A stretch of DNA of 64,000 bases from Variovorax paradoxus (GCF_000834655.1 NZ_JXQQ01000009.1:1-64000); one strand, 5' to 3'. Counted from the stretch's first letter, positions 47,845 to 56,908 are shown. The notes: generated from the letters alone by a model not told the origin. Numbers and translations are program-made.

Positions 47845-50800
47845 GCTTGGGTTCCTCCACGATGCCGGCGGCTTCCGCATGCCGCTTGTCGGCCTCCCGC
47901 TGACGCGCACTGCCCTTGAAGAGGCCGCGCACGACGACGAAGAACACCGGCACGAAAATCACGGCAAGGGCCGTACCCGTCACCATGCCGCCGAGCACGC
48001 CGGTGCCGATGGCGCGCTGGCTGGCCGAACCGGCGCCCGAGGCGATCACCAGCGGCACCACGCCCAGGCCGAAGGCCAGCGAGGTCATCACGATCGGGCG
48101 GAACCGCAGGTGGGCCGCGGCCAGCGCCGATTCGATGATTCCCTTGCCCTGCGCCTGCAGGTCCTTGGCGAATTCAATGATCAGAATCGCGTTCTTCGCC
48201 GAGAGCCCGATGATCGTGATCAGCCCCACCTGGAAGTACACGTCGTTCGAATAGGCGCGCAACATGGTGGCCAGCAGCACCCCCAGCACGCCCAGCGGCA
48301 CCACCAGGATCACCGCCAGCGGGATCGACCAGCTCTCGTACAGCGCGGCCAGGCACAGGAACACCGCCAGGATCGCGAAGCCGTACAGGATGATGGCCTG
48401 CGAACCCGCGAGCTTTTCTTCACGCGATTGGCCGGTCCATTCGAAGCCGAAGCCTTGCGGCAACTGGGCTGCGAGCTTTTCCATCTCGGCCATGGCCGCG
48501 CCCGTGCTGAAGCCCGCCGCGGCGGAGCCGCTGATGCGGATCGCCGGGTAGCCGTTGTAGCGCACCGTCTGCGTGGCGCCCGTGACCCACCTGGTGGTCG
48601 CGAAGGCCGACAGCGGCACCGGCTGGCCCTGCGTGTTGCTGGCGTTCAGCTTGAGCAGGTCGTCCGGCTGCATGCGGGCCGGCGCATCGGCCTGCACCAC
48701 CACGCGCTGCAGGCGGCCGCGGTTCGGGAAGTCGTTGATGTAGCTGGAGCCCAGGCCCGTCGAGAGCGTTGCATTGATCGCGTCGAAGGTGACGCCCAGC
48801 GCGCTGGCCTTGTCGCGGTCGATGTCGATCTGCAGCTGCGGCGCGTCTTCCAGGCCGTCGGGGCGAACCTGCGACAGGATCTTGCTCTGCCCGGCCATGC
48901 CCAGCAGCTGGTTGCGCGCGTTGATGAGCGCCTCGTGGCCCGCGCCCGAACGGTCTTGCAGCCGGAAGCTGAAGCCGCTCGCGTTGCCCAGTTCGGGAAT
49001 GGGCGGCGGGCTCAGCGGATAGATGAAGGCGTCGCGGATGCCCGAGAGCGCACCGAAGGCGCGGCCCGCGAGTGCGCTGGCCGAGTTTGCCGGGTCCTTG
49101 CGTTCTTCCCAGTCCTTCAGCGTCACGAAGGCAAGGCCCGCGTTCTGGCCCTGGCCCGAGAAGCTGAAGCCCATCACGCCGACCATGCTCTGCACTTCGG
49201 GCTGCTTCAGGATGAAGCCTTCGACCTGCTGCATGACCGCGAGCGCACGTTCCTGCGTCGCGCCCGGGGGCAGCTGCACGTTCACGATGATGTTGCCCTG
49301 GTCTTCTTCCGGCAGGAACGAGCTGGGCAGGTGCGTGTACGTGTAGGCCACCGCAGCGATGATCGCCACGTAGATGACGAGGTAGCGCGCGGCGCGGCGC
49401 AGGATGCGCGCGACCATGCTTTCATAGCCCTTGGCCGTGCGCGTGAAGCCTCGGTTGAACCAGCCGAAGAAGCCGCGCTTCTCGTGGTGGTGACCGGCTT
49501 CCACGGGCTTGAGCAGCGTGGCGCACAGCGCTGGCGTGAGCGACAGCGCCATGAAGGCCGAGAAGGCGATCGAGGTCACCATCACCGCCGAGAACTGGCG
49601 GTAGATGTTGCCGGTGGAGCCCGCGAAGAATGCGAGCGGCACGAACACCGAAATGAGCACCACCGTCACGCCGATGATGGCGCCGGAGATCTGCTTCATG
49701 GCCTTGCGCGTGGCGTCGAGCGGGGAGAGTCCCTCCTCGCTCATGATGCGCTCGACGTTCTCGACCACGACGATCGCATCGTCCACCACGATACCGATCA
49801 CCAGCACCATGCCGAACATGGTGAGCACGTTGATCGAGAAGCCCAGCGCGAGCAGCGATGCGAACGTGCCAAGCAGCGCGATCGGTACCACGATGGTCGG
49901 GATGATCGTGTAGCGCCAGTTCTGCAGGAACAGGAACATCACCACGAACACCAGCGCCACGGCTTCCAGCAGCGTCTTGACCACTTCGGTGATCGAGATC
50001 TGCACGAAGCGCGAACTGTCGTACGGAATGTTCCACTTCACGCCGGGCGGGAAGAAGCGCTCCAGCTCGGTCATCTTGGCGCGGATCGCCTTGGCCGATT
50101 GCAGCGCGTTGCCGTTGGGCGTGGGTTGCACGCCGATACCGACCGCGGGCACGCCGTTCAAGCGTGCCGAGGTGGCGTACGACTGGCCGCCGAGCTCGAT
50201 GCGCGCGACGTCCTTGAGCCGCACGGTCGAGCCGTCGGTGTTGGCGCGCAGCACGATGTTCTTGAACTGCTCCACGTTCGCGAGTTGGCCGTTCACCACC
50301 ACGGTGGCCGCAATGGCCTGGCCGGGAATGTTGGGCAGGTCGCCCAGGGTGCCCGAGGACACCTGCGCGTTTTGCGCGCGGATCGCGTTGTTCACGTCGG
50401 TGGCCGACAGGTTGAAGCCCTGCAGCTTCGCCGGATCGATCCACACGCGCATCGCGTTCTCTGTACCGAACAGCTGCGCCTGGCCCACGCCGACGACACG
50501 CTGCAGCTCGGGCACGATGTTGCGCGAGGCGTAGTCGCCCAGCGCCACCGGGTCGAAGTTCGGGTTGTCCGAGGACAGCATCGCGAACAGCAGGAAGTTG
50601 TTGCGCGACTTGTCCACGCGCACGCCCTGCTGCGTCACGGCCGCCGGCAGGCGGGGGGTGGCGCGGGAAAGGCGGTTCTGCACGTCCACCTGCGCAAGGT
50701 CGTCGTTGGTGCCAGCCTCGAAGCTGATGGTGATGGAGCCGGTGCCGTCGGCCTGGGCCACCGATTCCATGTAGATCAGCCCCGGCGAGCCGTTCATTTC

Positions 50801-51001
50801 GCGCTCGATGACGGACAGCACGCTGTCCTCGAGTGTCTGGGCCGAGGCGCCGGGGTAGGCGACGTTGATCACGATGGCAGGAGGGGCCACCGGCGGGTAC
50901 TGCGAGATCGGCAGCTGCGTGATTGCCACGCCGCCCATCACCAGGATGAACAGCGCGATCACCCAGGCAAAGATCGGGCGGTCGATAAAGAATTTGGCCA
51001 T
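47837..51001 (-). CDS. RND multidrug efflux transporter (AcrB/MexB type)
   Basis: 1054 residues, twelve membrane helices and two big periplasmic loops. MAKFFIDRPIFAWVIALFI is the typical start. The proton-relay aspartates are in helix 4 (GIVVDDAIVVVENVER). The HAE1-type blocks GQAQLFG, PGVKWNIPYDSSRFVQ and SSFLPEEDQG are present. It exports hydrophobic drugs in exchange for protons. It follows the MFP gene by 16 bases. The large plus-strand antisense frame here is not a gene. Confidence 0.96.
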   Translation of the reverse strand: MAKFFIDRPIFAWVIALFILVMGGVAITQLPISQYPPVAPPAIVINVAYPGASAQTLEDSVLSVIEREMNGSPGLIYMESVAQADGTGSITISFEAGTNDDLAQVDVQNRLSRATPRLPAAVTQQGVRVDKSRNNFLLFAMLSSDNPNFDPVALGDYASRNIVPELQRVVGVGQAQLFGTENAMRVWIDPAKLQGFNLSATDVNNAIRAQNAQVSSGTLGDLPNIPGQAIAATVVVNGQLANVEQFKNIVLRANTDGSTVRLKDVARIELGGQSYATSARLNGVPAVGIGVQPTPNGNALQSAKAIRAKMTELERFFPPGVKWNIPYDSSRFVQISITEVVKTLLEAVALVFVVMFLFLQNWRYTIIPTIVVPIALLGTFASLLALGFSINVLTMFGMVLVIGIVVDDAIVVVENVERIMSEEGLSPLDATRKAMKQISGAIIGVTVVLISVFVPLAFFAGSTGNIYRQFSAVMVTSIAFSAFMALSLTPALCATLLKPVEAGHHHEKRGFFGWFNRGFTRTAKGYESMVARILRRAARYLVIYVAIIAAVAYTYTHLPSSFLPEEDQGNIIVNVQLPPGATQERALAVMQQVEGFILKQPEVQSMVGVMGFSFSGQGQNAGLAFVTLKDWEERKDPANSASALAGRAFGALSGIRDAFIYPLSPPPIPELGNASGFSFRLQDRSGAGHEALINARNQLLGMAGQSKILSQVRPDGLEDAPQLQIDIDRDKASALGVTFDAINATLSTGLGSSYINDFPNRGRLQRVVVQADAPARMQPDDLLKLNASNTQGQPVPLSAFATTRWVTGATQTVRYNGYPAIRISGSAAAGFSTGAAMAEMEKLAAQLPQGFGFEWTGQSREEKLAGSQAIILYGFAILAVFLCLAALYESWSIPLAVILVVPLGVLGVLLATMLRAYSNDVYFQVGLITIIGLSAKNAILIIEFAKDLQAQGKGIIESALAAAHLRFRPIVMTSLAFGLGVVPLVIASGAGSASQRAIGTGVLGGMVTGTALAVIFVPVFFVVVRGLFKGSARQREADKRHAEAAGIVEEPKHD

Positions 51002-51017
51002 GCGGGCGCGCTCCTGA

Positions 51018-52328
51018 TTACTTCTTCTCGGCCGGGGCGGAGGCCTGGCCATTCGCGGCGGGGGCTGCCGCGGGTGCGGCGGCCGGTGCCGCTGCAGCCG
51101 GCGCGGCCGCAGGGGCGGGAGCCGCGTTCGGGTCCGGCTTCTTCCACGGCACGGCCTTCACGGGCGTTCCGGGCGGCATCATCTGCAGCTTCTGGAAGCC
51201 GTCGACCATCACCTGTTCGCCGGCCTTCAGGCCGTCGAGCACCACCCACTGGTTGTCCTTGGCGGCGCTGATCTTCACGGTGCGCTTGCTGATCTTGCCG
51301 TCCTTGTCGACCACCGAGACGGTGTCGCCCTGCTGGGTGCGCGTAACGGCCTGCTGCGGCAGCGTGATCGCGTTGGTGGCCTGCGCCTGCTCCAGCTTCA
51401 CGCGTACATACAGACCCGGCAGCAGTTCGCCCTTGGGATTGGGTACTTCGGCGCGCAGCGTGACCTGGCCGGTGGTCGAGTCCACCGTGAGGTCGGAGAA
51501 CAGCAGCTTGCCGGGCAGCGGGTAGTCGCTGCCGTCTTCAAGCACGACGCTCACGCTGGCGGCCTCTTCGCCGCCGGCGCGCTTGTACTGGCCGGCGGCC
51601 AGCGCGCGGCGCAGCTTCAGCACGTCGGAGGCCGACTGCGTGAAGTTGACGTACACGGGGTTGATCTGCTGCACCACGGCCAACTCGGTGGCGTCGCCCT
51701 GGCCCACCAGCGCGCCTTCGGTCACGAGGGCGCGGCCGATGCGGCCCGAAATGGGGGAGGTCACGTCGGCATAGCCGAGGTTGATCTTGGCGGTCGTCAC
51801 TGCGGCGCGGCCCGAGGCCACGTCGGCTTCGGCGGTCTTTTGCGAGGCGACGGCGGTGGCGTATTCCTGCTTGCTCACCGCATTGGCTTCGACCAGCGGC
51901 TTGTAGCGGTCGGCCAGTGCCTTGGCCTGCACGGCGTTGGCTTCGGCGCGGGCCAGCGTGGCTTGGGCGTTCTGGGAAGCGGCCACCAGCGGCGCCGGAT
52001 CGATGCGGAACAGCAGCTGGCCGGCCTTCACATCGCTTCCTTCGCGGAACTCGCGCTTGAGAAGGATGCCCGAGGCCCGGGCGCGGACCTGGGCGATGCG
52101 GGAGGCCTCCAGGCGGCCCGGCAATTCGGTCACGAGACCGACATCGGTCGGCGTGGCCACGACAACGCCCACTTCGGGGGCCGGCGGATGGCCGCCTCCG
52201 CCCGCGCCGCCCGGGCCGGCAGGTGCATCGCCCTTGCCGCAGCCCGCAAGGACCAACAGGACAACGGCGGCCACGGTCGCGAGACGCGGCGAAAAGGACG
52301 ATGGGCGCGAGACATGCAGGAGAGGCAT
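51018..52328 (-). CDS. RND efflux periplasmic adaptor (membrane fusion protein)
   Basis: 436 residues. Lipobox LVLAGC gives C30. Adaptor blocks: ELPGRLEASRIAQVRARASG, ILLKREFREGSDVKAGQLLF, a coiled hairpin (~100-170), YADVTSPISGRIGRA and the beta barrel. A 45-residue Ala/Pro tail ends the protein, an unusual low-complexity add-on. The ATG at 52328 follows an AAAGGAA site. It is first in the pump operon, divergent from the TetR gene. Confidence 0.94.
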   Translation of the reverse strand: MPLLHVSRPSSFSPRLATVAAVVLLVLAGCGKGDAPAGPGGAGGGGHPPAPEVGVVVATPTDVGLVTELPGRLEASRIAQVRARASGILLKREFREGSDVKAGQLLFRIDPAPLVAASQNAQATLARAEANAVQAKALADRYKPLVEANAVSKQEYATAVASQKTAEADVASGRAAVTTAKINLGYADVTSPISGRIGRALVTEGALVGQGDATELAVVQQINPVYVNFTQSASDVLKLRRALAAGQYKRAGGEEAASVSVVLEDGSDYPLPGKLLFSDLTVDSTTGQVTLRAEVPNPKGELLPGLYVRVKLEQAQATNAITLPQQAVTRTQQGDTVSVVDKDGKISKRTVKISAAKDNQWVVLDGLKAGEQVMVDGFQKLQMMPPGTPVKAVPWKKPDPNAAPAPAAAPAAAAPAAAPAAAPAANGQASAPAEKK

Positions 52329-52426
52329 GCGATTCCTTTGAAGCGAAAACGGGAGATGGCGGTGTGTTCGCGGTGCGAACAGGATGACAGCATAAACAGC
52401 CGGGCCATCGGGGAAGCCCGGTAGTC

Positions 52427-52450
52427 TACATACATTCATGGATGTATAGT
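52427..52450. promoter_or_regulatory. AcrR/TtgR-like operator of the efflux pump
   Basis: The left half TACATACATTCATG is followed by GATGTATAGT. This is close to the 24-bp AcrR operator of E. coli (left half TACATACATT, right half GAATGTATGTA). The inner part ATACATyCATGrATGTAT is nearly palindromic. It sits 98 bases before the MFP start and 60 before the TetR start, suited to control both. Confidence 0.8.
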
Positions 52451-52510
52451 GACAATGTAAATGGCCCCTCGATACGCAAGGGGCGTTCGCTTTACAAATC
52501 AGGAGACTTG

Positions 52511-53179
52511 GTGGCACGTCGTACGAAGGAAGAGGCATTGGCCACGCGGAATCGTTTGCTCGATTCCGCGGAGCTGCTGTTTCAGGCGCAAGGCGTCTCG
52601 CAGACCTCGCTGCAGCAGATCGCGCAGCAGGCCGGCGCGACGCGTGGCGCTATTTACTGGCACTTCAAGGACAAGGCCGACCTCTTCAACGCGATGATGG
52701 AGCGCGTCATCTTGCCGCTGGAGGCCACGCCCCAGAGCGGTGCCGCAGCCGGCAACGACGACCCGCTGGTCGAGATCGAGGAGGGCATGGTCCACGCGCT
52801 GACCCTCATGACCACCGACCCCCAGGTGCGCCGCGTGTTCGACGTGGCCACCCACAAGGTCGAGTACACGCACGACATGGCCTCGGTGCAGCAGCGCCAC
52901 CTCGATGCGCGCAATGCCTGCGTGGTCGACTTCGAAAAGGCCTTGCGGCTGGCCGCACGCCGCGCCCACGTCAAGCTGCCGGTGCCCGGCCACGTGGCGG
53001 CACAGGGCATGCATGCGCTCATCAGCGGCCTCATCCAGAACTGGCTGCTCGACCCCGAGGCCTTCGACCTGGTGCCGACGGGCCGGCGCACCTTCCGCGT
53101 CTATCTGGCGGGGCTCGGCTTCGAGCGGCCGGAGTCTGGCGCGGTGGCCGCGAACGAGGCGGAAACCGTCGTCGCCTGA
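52511..53179 (+). CDS. TetR/AcrR-family repressor of the efflux pump
   Basis: 222 residues from a GTG at 52511, chosen because AGGAG lies just before it and ARRTKEEALATRNRLLDSA is the standard AcrR/TtgR beginning. The DNA-binding part reads LQQIAQQAGATRGAIYWHFK. The C-terminal ligand domain would sense drugs. It is divergent from the pump operon with the operator between them. A frame extending to 52442 overlaps the operator and is rejected. Confidence 0.93.
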   Translation: MARRTKEEALATRNRLLDSAELLFQAQGVSQTSLQQIAQQAGATRGAIYWHFKDKADLFNAMMERVILPLEATPQSGAAAGNDDPLVEIEEGMVHALTLMTTDPQVRRVFDVATHKVEYTHDMASVQQRHLDARNACVVDFEKALRLAARRAHVKLPVPGHVAAQGMHALISGLIQNWLLDPEAFDLVPTGRRTFRVYLAGLGFERPESGAVAANEAETVVA

Positions 53180-53221
53180 TAGGCGATAATCTCCGGCTCC
53201 GGACGTTTTCCGGAGCCATCT

Positions 53222-53296
53222 CTCGCTGTATTTCAACGGATAGAATTCGGCCCTCCGAAGGCTGAGATCCAGGTTCGATTCCTGGCGGCGGGACCA
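53222..53296 (+). tRNA. tRNA-Arg (anticodon CCG)
   Basis: 75 bases fold as a tRNA with an encoded CCA end. The acceptor stem is CTCGCTG/CGGCGGG with two G-U pairs. The D-arm is around AACGGATA. The anticodon loop CTCCGAA in the stem CGGCC/GGCTG gives CCG. The T-arm is CCAGG/CCTGG with TTCGATT. The first base is C and the 10-25 pair is T-T, both unusual but similar to this isoacceptor in related genera as I recall. A strong terminator follows. Confidence 0.85.
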
Positions 53297-53301
53297 CATA
53301 C

Positions 53302-53336
53302 AAGGCCGGAAGCTTGCAAAAGCTTCCGGCCTTTTT
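53302..53336 (+). terminator. Rho-independent terminator after tRNA-Arg
   Basis: A 14-bp stem (AAGGCCGGAAGCTT with AAGCTTCCGGCCTT) and a GCAA loop are followed by T-run, five bases after the tRNA CCA end. Confidence 0.95.
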
Positions 53337-53440
53337 CATGGCGGTCTGACGAATCCGGGCATCGGCGAGACAATCGCCGCGCACTTCGCCCGCTTCTCGT
53401 CCGCGCTGCGGGCCGGGGCAGCAACCCGACCCTTCCGCGC

Positions 53441-54661
53441 ATGCCATCGCCGCTCCCCGATCCGACCCCCGCCTCCTCTTTCTCCCTTTGGCGAATCGCC
53501 GTGCCGGCATTTGCGCCTTCGTTGCTCTTCGGGCTGGGCGAAGGTGCCATCCTGCCCATCGTCCCGCTGACGGCGCGCGACCTGGGTGCGTCCGTGCCCA
53601 TGGCCGCGCTGGTGATCGCCATGATCGGCATCGGCTCGCTGTTCAACAACATCCCGGCCTCGATGATCACGATGCGCTGGGGCGAGCGCTGGGCCATCGT
53701 CGCGGCGGGCGTGTGGAGCGGCCTGGGCATGCTCCTGTGCGTGCTGACCACGCACCTGGGCCTGTTTGCCGCGGGCTGCTTCATGGTGGGCATGTCGCAG
53801 GCCGTCTACAACCTCGCGCGCCAGAGCTACATGACCGAGGCGGTGCCCATCGAATACCGTGCGCGCGCGCTGTCGACGTTGGGCGGCGTCATGCGCATCG
53901 GCATGTTCGCCGGGCCCTTCCTCGCGGCCGGGGCGGTGCATGCGTTCGGCCTCTCGGCAGCCTATGTGGTCGGCATCGTGGCGGTGATGGGCGCGGCGGC
54001 CATCGGCGCGCGCATTCCCGACCTGGAGGCGCCGCCGGTCCCGGCCGGGCAAACCGCGCCTGCCTCGACGTCCGTCATCTCGACTCTGCGGGACCACCGG
54101 CACGTGTTCCTTACGCTGGGCCTCGGCGTGGTGCTGGTGAGCGCGGTGCGAGCCTCGCGACAGGCCGTGATCCCGCTGTGGGCCGACCACCTCATGCTGG
54201 CGCCCTCGGTGGCCTCGCTGATCTACGGCCTGGCGGGCGGCATCGACATGCTGGTGTTCTATCCCGCCGGCAAGGTGATGGACAGGAAGGGCCGGCGCTG
54301 GGTCGCCGTGCCGTCCATGCTGATCATGGGGCTGGCGATGCTGCTGATGCCGCTCACGTCCGGCGTCGTCACGCTGCTGATCGCGTCGCTGGCGATCGGC
54401 TTCGGCAACGGAATCGGCTCCGGAATGATCATGACCATCGGCGCCGACCATTCGCCGCGCCACGGCCGCGCGCACTTCCTGGGCATATGGCGGCTGATGT
54501 CGGATATCGGCTCCTCCTGCGGCCCGGCGCTGCTGTCCCTTCTGGCGGGCGGCCTGTCCCTGGCCGCGGGCATCGCCGTGACCGGCTTGATCGCCTTCGC
54601 CGCGGCGGGAACGCTGGCGTATTGGCTGCCGCGCAAGGTGGCCGCCGCGGTCCGGAAGTGA
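53441..54661 (+). CDS. MFS transporter
   Basis: 406 residues, twelve predicted membrane helices. Landmarks: FGLGEGAILPIVPLTARDLGA at the first helix, then MVGMSQAVYNLARQSYM and VIPLWADHLMLAP in the second half. The conserved loop motif appears as GKVMDRKGRRWV near residue 285. The substrate is unknown; drug or small-molecule exporters of this type are common. It lies alone between tRNA-Arg with its terminator and a decayed copy of the same tRNA end. Confidence 0.88.
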   Translation: MPSPLPDPTPASSFSLWRIAVPAFAPSLLFGLGEGAILPIVPLTARDLGASVPMAALVIAMIGIGSLFNNIPASMITMRWGERWAIVAAGVWSGLGMLLCVLTTHLGLFAAGCFMVGMSQAVYNLARQSYMTEAVPIEYRARALSTLGGVMRIGMFAGPFLAAGAVHAFGLSAAYVVGIVAVMGAAAIGARIPDLEAPPVPAGQTAPASTSVISTLRDHRHVFLTLGLGVVLVSAVRASRQAVIPLWADHLMLAPSVASLIYGLAGGIDMLVFYPAGKVMDRKGRRWVAVPSMLIMGLAMLLMPLTSGVVTLLIASLAIGFGNGIGSGMIMTIGADHSPRHGRAHFLGIWRLMSDIGSSCGPALLSLLAGGLSLAAGIAVTGLIAFAAAGTLAYWLPRKVAAAVRK

Positions 54662-54731
54662 TCGCCGACGCCGCTCGGCAGCCGCCTCGCCGGCCGAGGC
54701 GGCATCGGCGCCCGATGCGGTACCATGCCTT

Positions 54732-54805
54732 TCCCCCGTTGGGTGAGACTCCTGGTGGCGGGGCCCCTGCAAGACCGGAAGCCTCCCAAGGCGTCCGGTC
54801 TTTTT
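54732..54805 (+). repeat. Decayed copy of the tRNA-Arg 3' part and terminator
   Basis: GAGACTCCTGGTGGCGGGGC, followed by a CCGGAAG stem and GTCCGGTCTTTTTC, lines up in order with the tRNA T-arm, acceptor, CCA region and terminator at 53265-53336. Upstream of it TCCCCCGTTGGGTGAGA resembles the anticodon arm with changes. The block is a direct repeat about 1.45 kb from the tRNA, with the MFS gene between. Confidence 0.6.
54771..54805 (+). terminator. Terminator after the MFS gene
   Basis: The stem AGACCGGAAGCCT/AAGGCGTCCGGTCT with a short C-rich loop (one internal mismatch) is followed by five T. It is a diverged version of the terminator at 53302-53336. Confidence 0.85.
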
Positions 54806-54884
54806 CTTTCCGGGCGTTCTCCCCACGACCATTTATCGCGCGCCGGCGACTGCTCGCCAACGCGCACATGCAAGATTTCCATCG

Positions 54885-55106
54885 ATGACGGAGTTGACTG
54901 ATCTGGACGAGGCCAGCCTGGCGGAACATGCCGCGGAATGGCGCCGGCGCGCGCTGCGCGGCGAAAAACAGGCGCGCGGCATCGCGCACGCACTCGAAGC
55001 CGAGATGCGGCGCCGCTCCGGCGACACGCTCACCCAGAACATCGACCTCGACACCCGCCCGCAGGCGCTGCGCCTGGCACCGCGGCCATGGTGGAAATTC
55101 TGGTGA
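54885..55106 (+). CDS. Small conserved protein (73 aa), function unknown
   Basis: 73 residues, basic and helical, no signal. It opens TDLDEASLAEHAAEWRRRAL and closes with PRPWWKFW. Similar short proteins occur in Comamonadaceae as I recall. The end pattern, rich in Trp and Pro, is reminiscent of small proteins that bind partners through their C-terminus. Its ATG at 54885 follows a weak site. It is 72 bases before the GST gene on the same strand. Confidence 0.6.
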   Translation: MTELTDLDEASLAEHAAEWRRRALRGEKQARGIAHALEAEMRRRSGDTLTQNIDLDTRPQALRLAPRPWWKFW

Positions 55107-55178
55107 CCCCGCTGCGCCGCGGCGCGTAAGACCCCGGGGGCGGTTGCAGGGCTGTAAAGACCCTGACACCATGGCCGC

Positions 55179-55907
55179 ATGCCTTATCAACTCCATTACT
55201 GGCCCACGATCCAGGGCCGCGGTGAATTCGTGCGGCTCGCGCTCGAAGCAGCGGGTGCCGACTATGTCGATGTGGCGCGGCTGCCCGAGTCGAAAGGCGG
55301 CGGCGAATCCGCATTGGGCGAGCGCCTCGGCGACCCCAACAACGCCCGCGCCGCCTTCGCGCCGCCGTTCCTGGTCGACGGCGACATCGTGGTCGGCCAG
55401 ACCGCCGCGATCCTGCTGTACCTCGGGCCGCGGCTCGGGCTCTCGGGCGTCGGCGAGTCCGACGGCCTGTGGACCCACCAGCTGCAACTCACCATCGCCG
55501 ACGCGGTGGCCGAGGCGCACGACACGCACCATCCGATCTCGACCGGCGCCTATTACGAAGACCAGCGCGATGCCGCCGTCCAACGTGCGCGCTCCTTCCG
55601 CGAAGAACGCATCCCCAAGTTCCTGAACTGGTTCGAGCAGGTTCTCCAGCGCAATCCCGCGGGCGACCTGCACCTGGTCGGCGACATGCTGACCTATGCC
55701 GATCTCTCGCTGTTCCAGTTGGTCGATGGCCTGCATTACGCATTCCCGAAGGCCACCGCCAGGGCGCTGGCCCGCACGCCGGCCGTCGAGAAACTGCACG
55801 CCAACGTCAAGCGCCGCCAGCGCGTGCACGATTACCTGCAGAGCCCGCGCCGCATCGCGTTCAACGAGGACGGGATCTTCAGGCGGTATGCGGAGCTGGA
55901 CGGCTAG
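55179..55907 (+). CDS. Glutathione S-transferase family protein
   Basis: 242 residues. The thioredoxin-like N-domain begins YQLHYWPTIQGRGEFVRLAL and holds the cis-proline in PPFLVDGD and the QTAAILLYLG glutathione motif. The helical C-domain has the N-capping box LTYADLSLFQLVDGL. It resembles sigma/mu-like GSTs with Tyr7 as the likely catalytic residue. It converges on rsmI, overlapping its stop by four bases. Confidence 0.9.
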   Translation: MPYQLHYWPTIQGRGEFVRLALEAAGADYVDVARLPESKGGGESALGERLGDPNNARAAFAPPFLVDGDIVVGQTAAILLYLGPRLGLSGVGESDGLWTHQLQLTIADAVAEAHDTHHPISTGAYYEDQRDAAVQRARSFREERIPKFLNWFEQVLQRNPAGDLHLVGDMLTYADLSLFQLVDGLHYAFPKATARALARTPAVEKLHANVKRRQRVHDYLQSPRRIAFNEDGIFRRYAELDG

Positions 55908-56860
55908 CCGGCCGGTTCGTCGTTGCCGTCGTTGCGGATGCGCAGCGCGGTTTCATACAACGCATTGCGCGGTGCACCGCTGATCTCGGCCGCCAGCCGC
56001 ACCGCGGTCTTCACCGGCAGTTCGGCCAGCAGCAGGCGCAATACGCGCTCGCCTTCTGCGCCGCCGTCGCCGCTCACCGCGACCGGATGCAGCACCAGCG
56101 CGAATTCGCCGCGCACGCGGTCGCGGTCCGCGCCGAACCAGTCGGGCAGGGCGCTGGCCGCCACCGTCGCAATGTCTTCGAACTGCTTGGTGAGCTCGCG
56201 GCCCACGGTGATGCGGCGCTCGCCCAGCACGGCCAATGCACGCGCGAGGCTTTCGATGCGATGCGGCGCCTCCAGCAGCACCACGGCGCGCGACTCCTGC
56301 GAGAGCGCCTGCACGGCGGTGTCGCGTTCGCCGGCCTTGCTCGGCAGGAAGCCCGCGAAGACGAAGGCGCTGCTCGCGTTGCCGTCCGCGCCGTCAGCCA
56401 CAAGCCCGGCGACGCCGATCAGCGTCGTGACGCTGCTTGCGCCCGGCAGCGGCAGCACGCGCTGGCCTGCCGCGCGCACCGCAGCGACAAGCCGCGCGCC
56501 GGGGTCGCTCACGCCGGGCGTGCCGGCATCGCTCACATACGCGATGCGCTCGCCTTGCGCCAGGCGCGCGACCACGGCCTGCGCGGCCTCCGCCTCGTTG
56601 TGCTGATGCACCGCGAGCAGCCGGGCGCCGGGGCGGTCGATGCCGTAGGCGCGCAAGAGGCTCTGGGTGTGGCGCGTGTCCTCGCAGGCGATCACGTCCA
56701 CCAGCTGCAGCACATGCAGCGCGCGCAGCGTGATGTCGGCCAGGTTGCCGATCGGCGTGGCGACCACGTAGAGCGTGGCCTGCGGATAATGCTGCGCACC
56801 CGCGGCGTCGTGCGCGGCCGCAAGGGCGGCGCCGAAAGAAGCAGGGGCGAGTGAAGCCAA
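55904..56860 (-). CDS. rsmI: 16S rRNA (cytidine-2'-O)-methyltransferase RsmI
   Basis: 318 residues. RsmI methylates C1402 of 16S rRNA using SAM. The tetrapyrrole-methylase fold shows TLYVVATPIGNLADITLRAL, IACEDTRHTQSLL, YVSDAGTPGVSDPG and PLPGASSVTTL. No ATG lies near the conserved start; a TTG at 56860 with GGAG seven bases upstream fits and gives ASLAPASFGAAL as the lead. The frame runs open far upstream by chance. The gene is divergent from yraN. Confidence 0.94.
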   Translation of the reverse strand: MASLAPASFGAALAAAHDAAGAQHYPQATLYVVATPIGNLADITLRALHVLQLVDVIACEDTRHTQSLLRAYGIDRPGARLLAVHQHNEAEAAQAVVARLAQGERIAYVSDAGTPGVSDPGARLVAAVRAAGQRVLPLPGASSVTTLIGVAGLVADGADGNASSAFVFAGFLPSKAGERDTAVQALSQESRAVVLLEAPHRIESLARALAVLGERRITVGRELTKQFEDIATVAASALPDWFGADRDRVRGEFALVLHPVAVSGDGGAEGERVLRLLLAELPVKTAVRLAAEISGAPRNALYETALRIRNDGNDEPAG

Positions 56861-56908
56861 GAGGTTTCTCCGTGAGAGCGAACGACAAAAAGAAAACGGC
56901 AGGGAGCC

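Noticed and set aside
47843..51271. Very long plus-strand open frame (1142 codons) opposite the RND transporter and adaptor genes
   Set aside because: It is antisense to two certain genes, is rich in R, H, A and G as expected from high-GC third positions, and shows no domain.
52442..52510. Upstream extension of the TetR gene by 23 codons
   Set aside because: It would start inside the operator; the GTG at 52511 has the ribosome site and the standard family start.
52499..53299. Minus-strand frame starting MWSRRQESNLDLSLRR over the tRNA and TetR gene
   Set aside because: Its start is the reverse of tRNA-Arg, a known source of false proteins, and the rest is antisense to the TetR gene.
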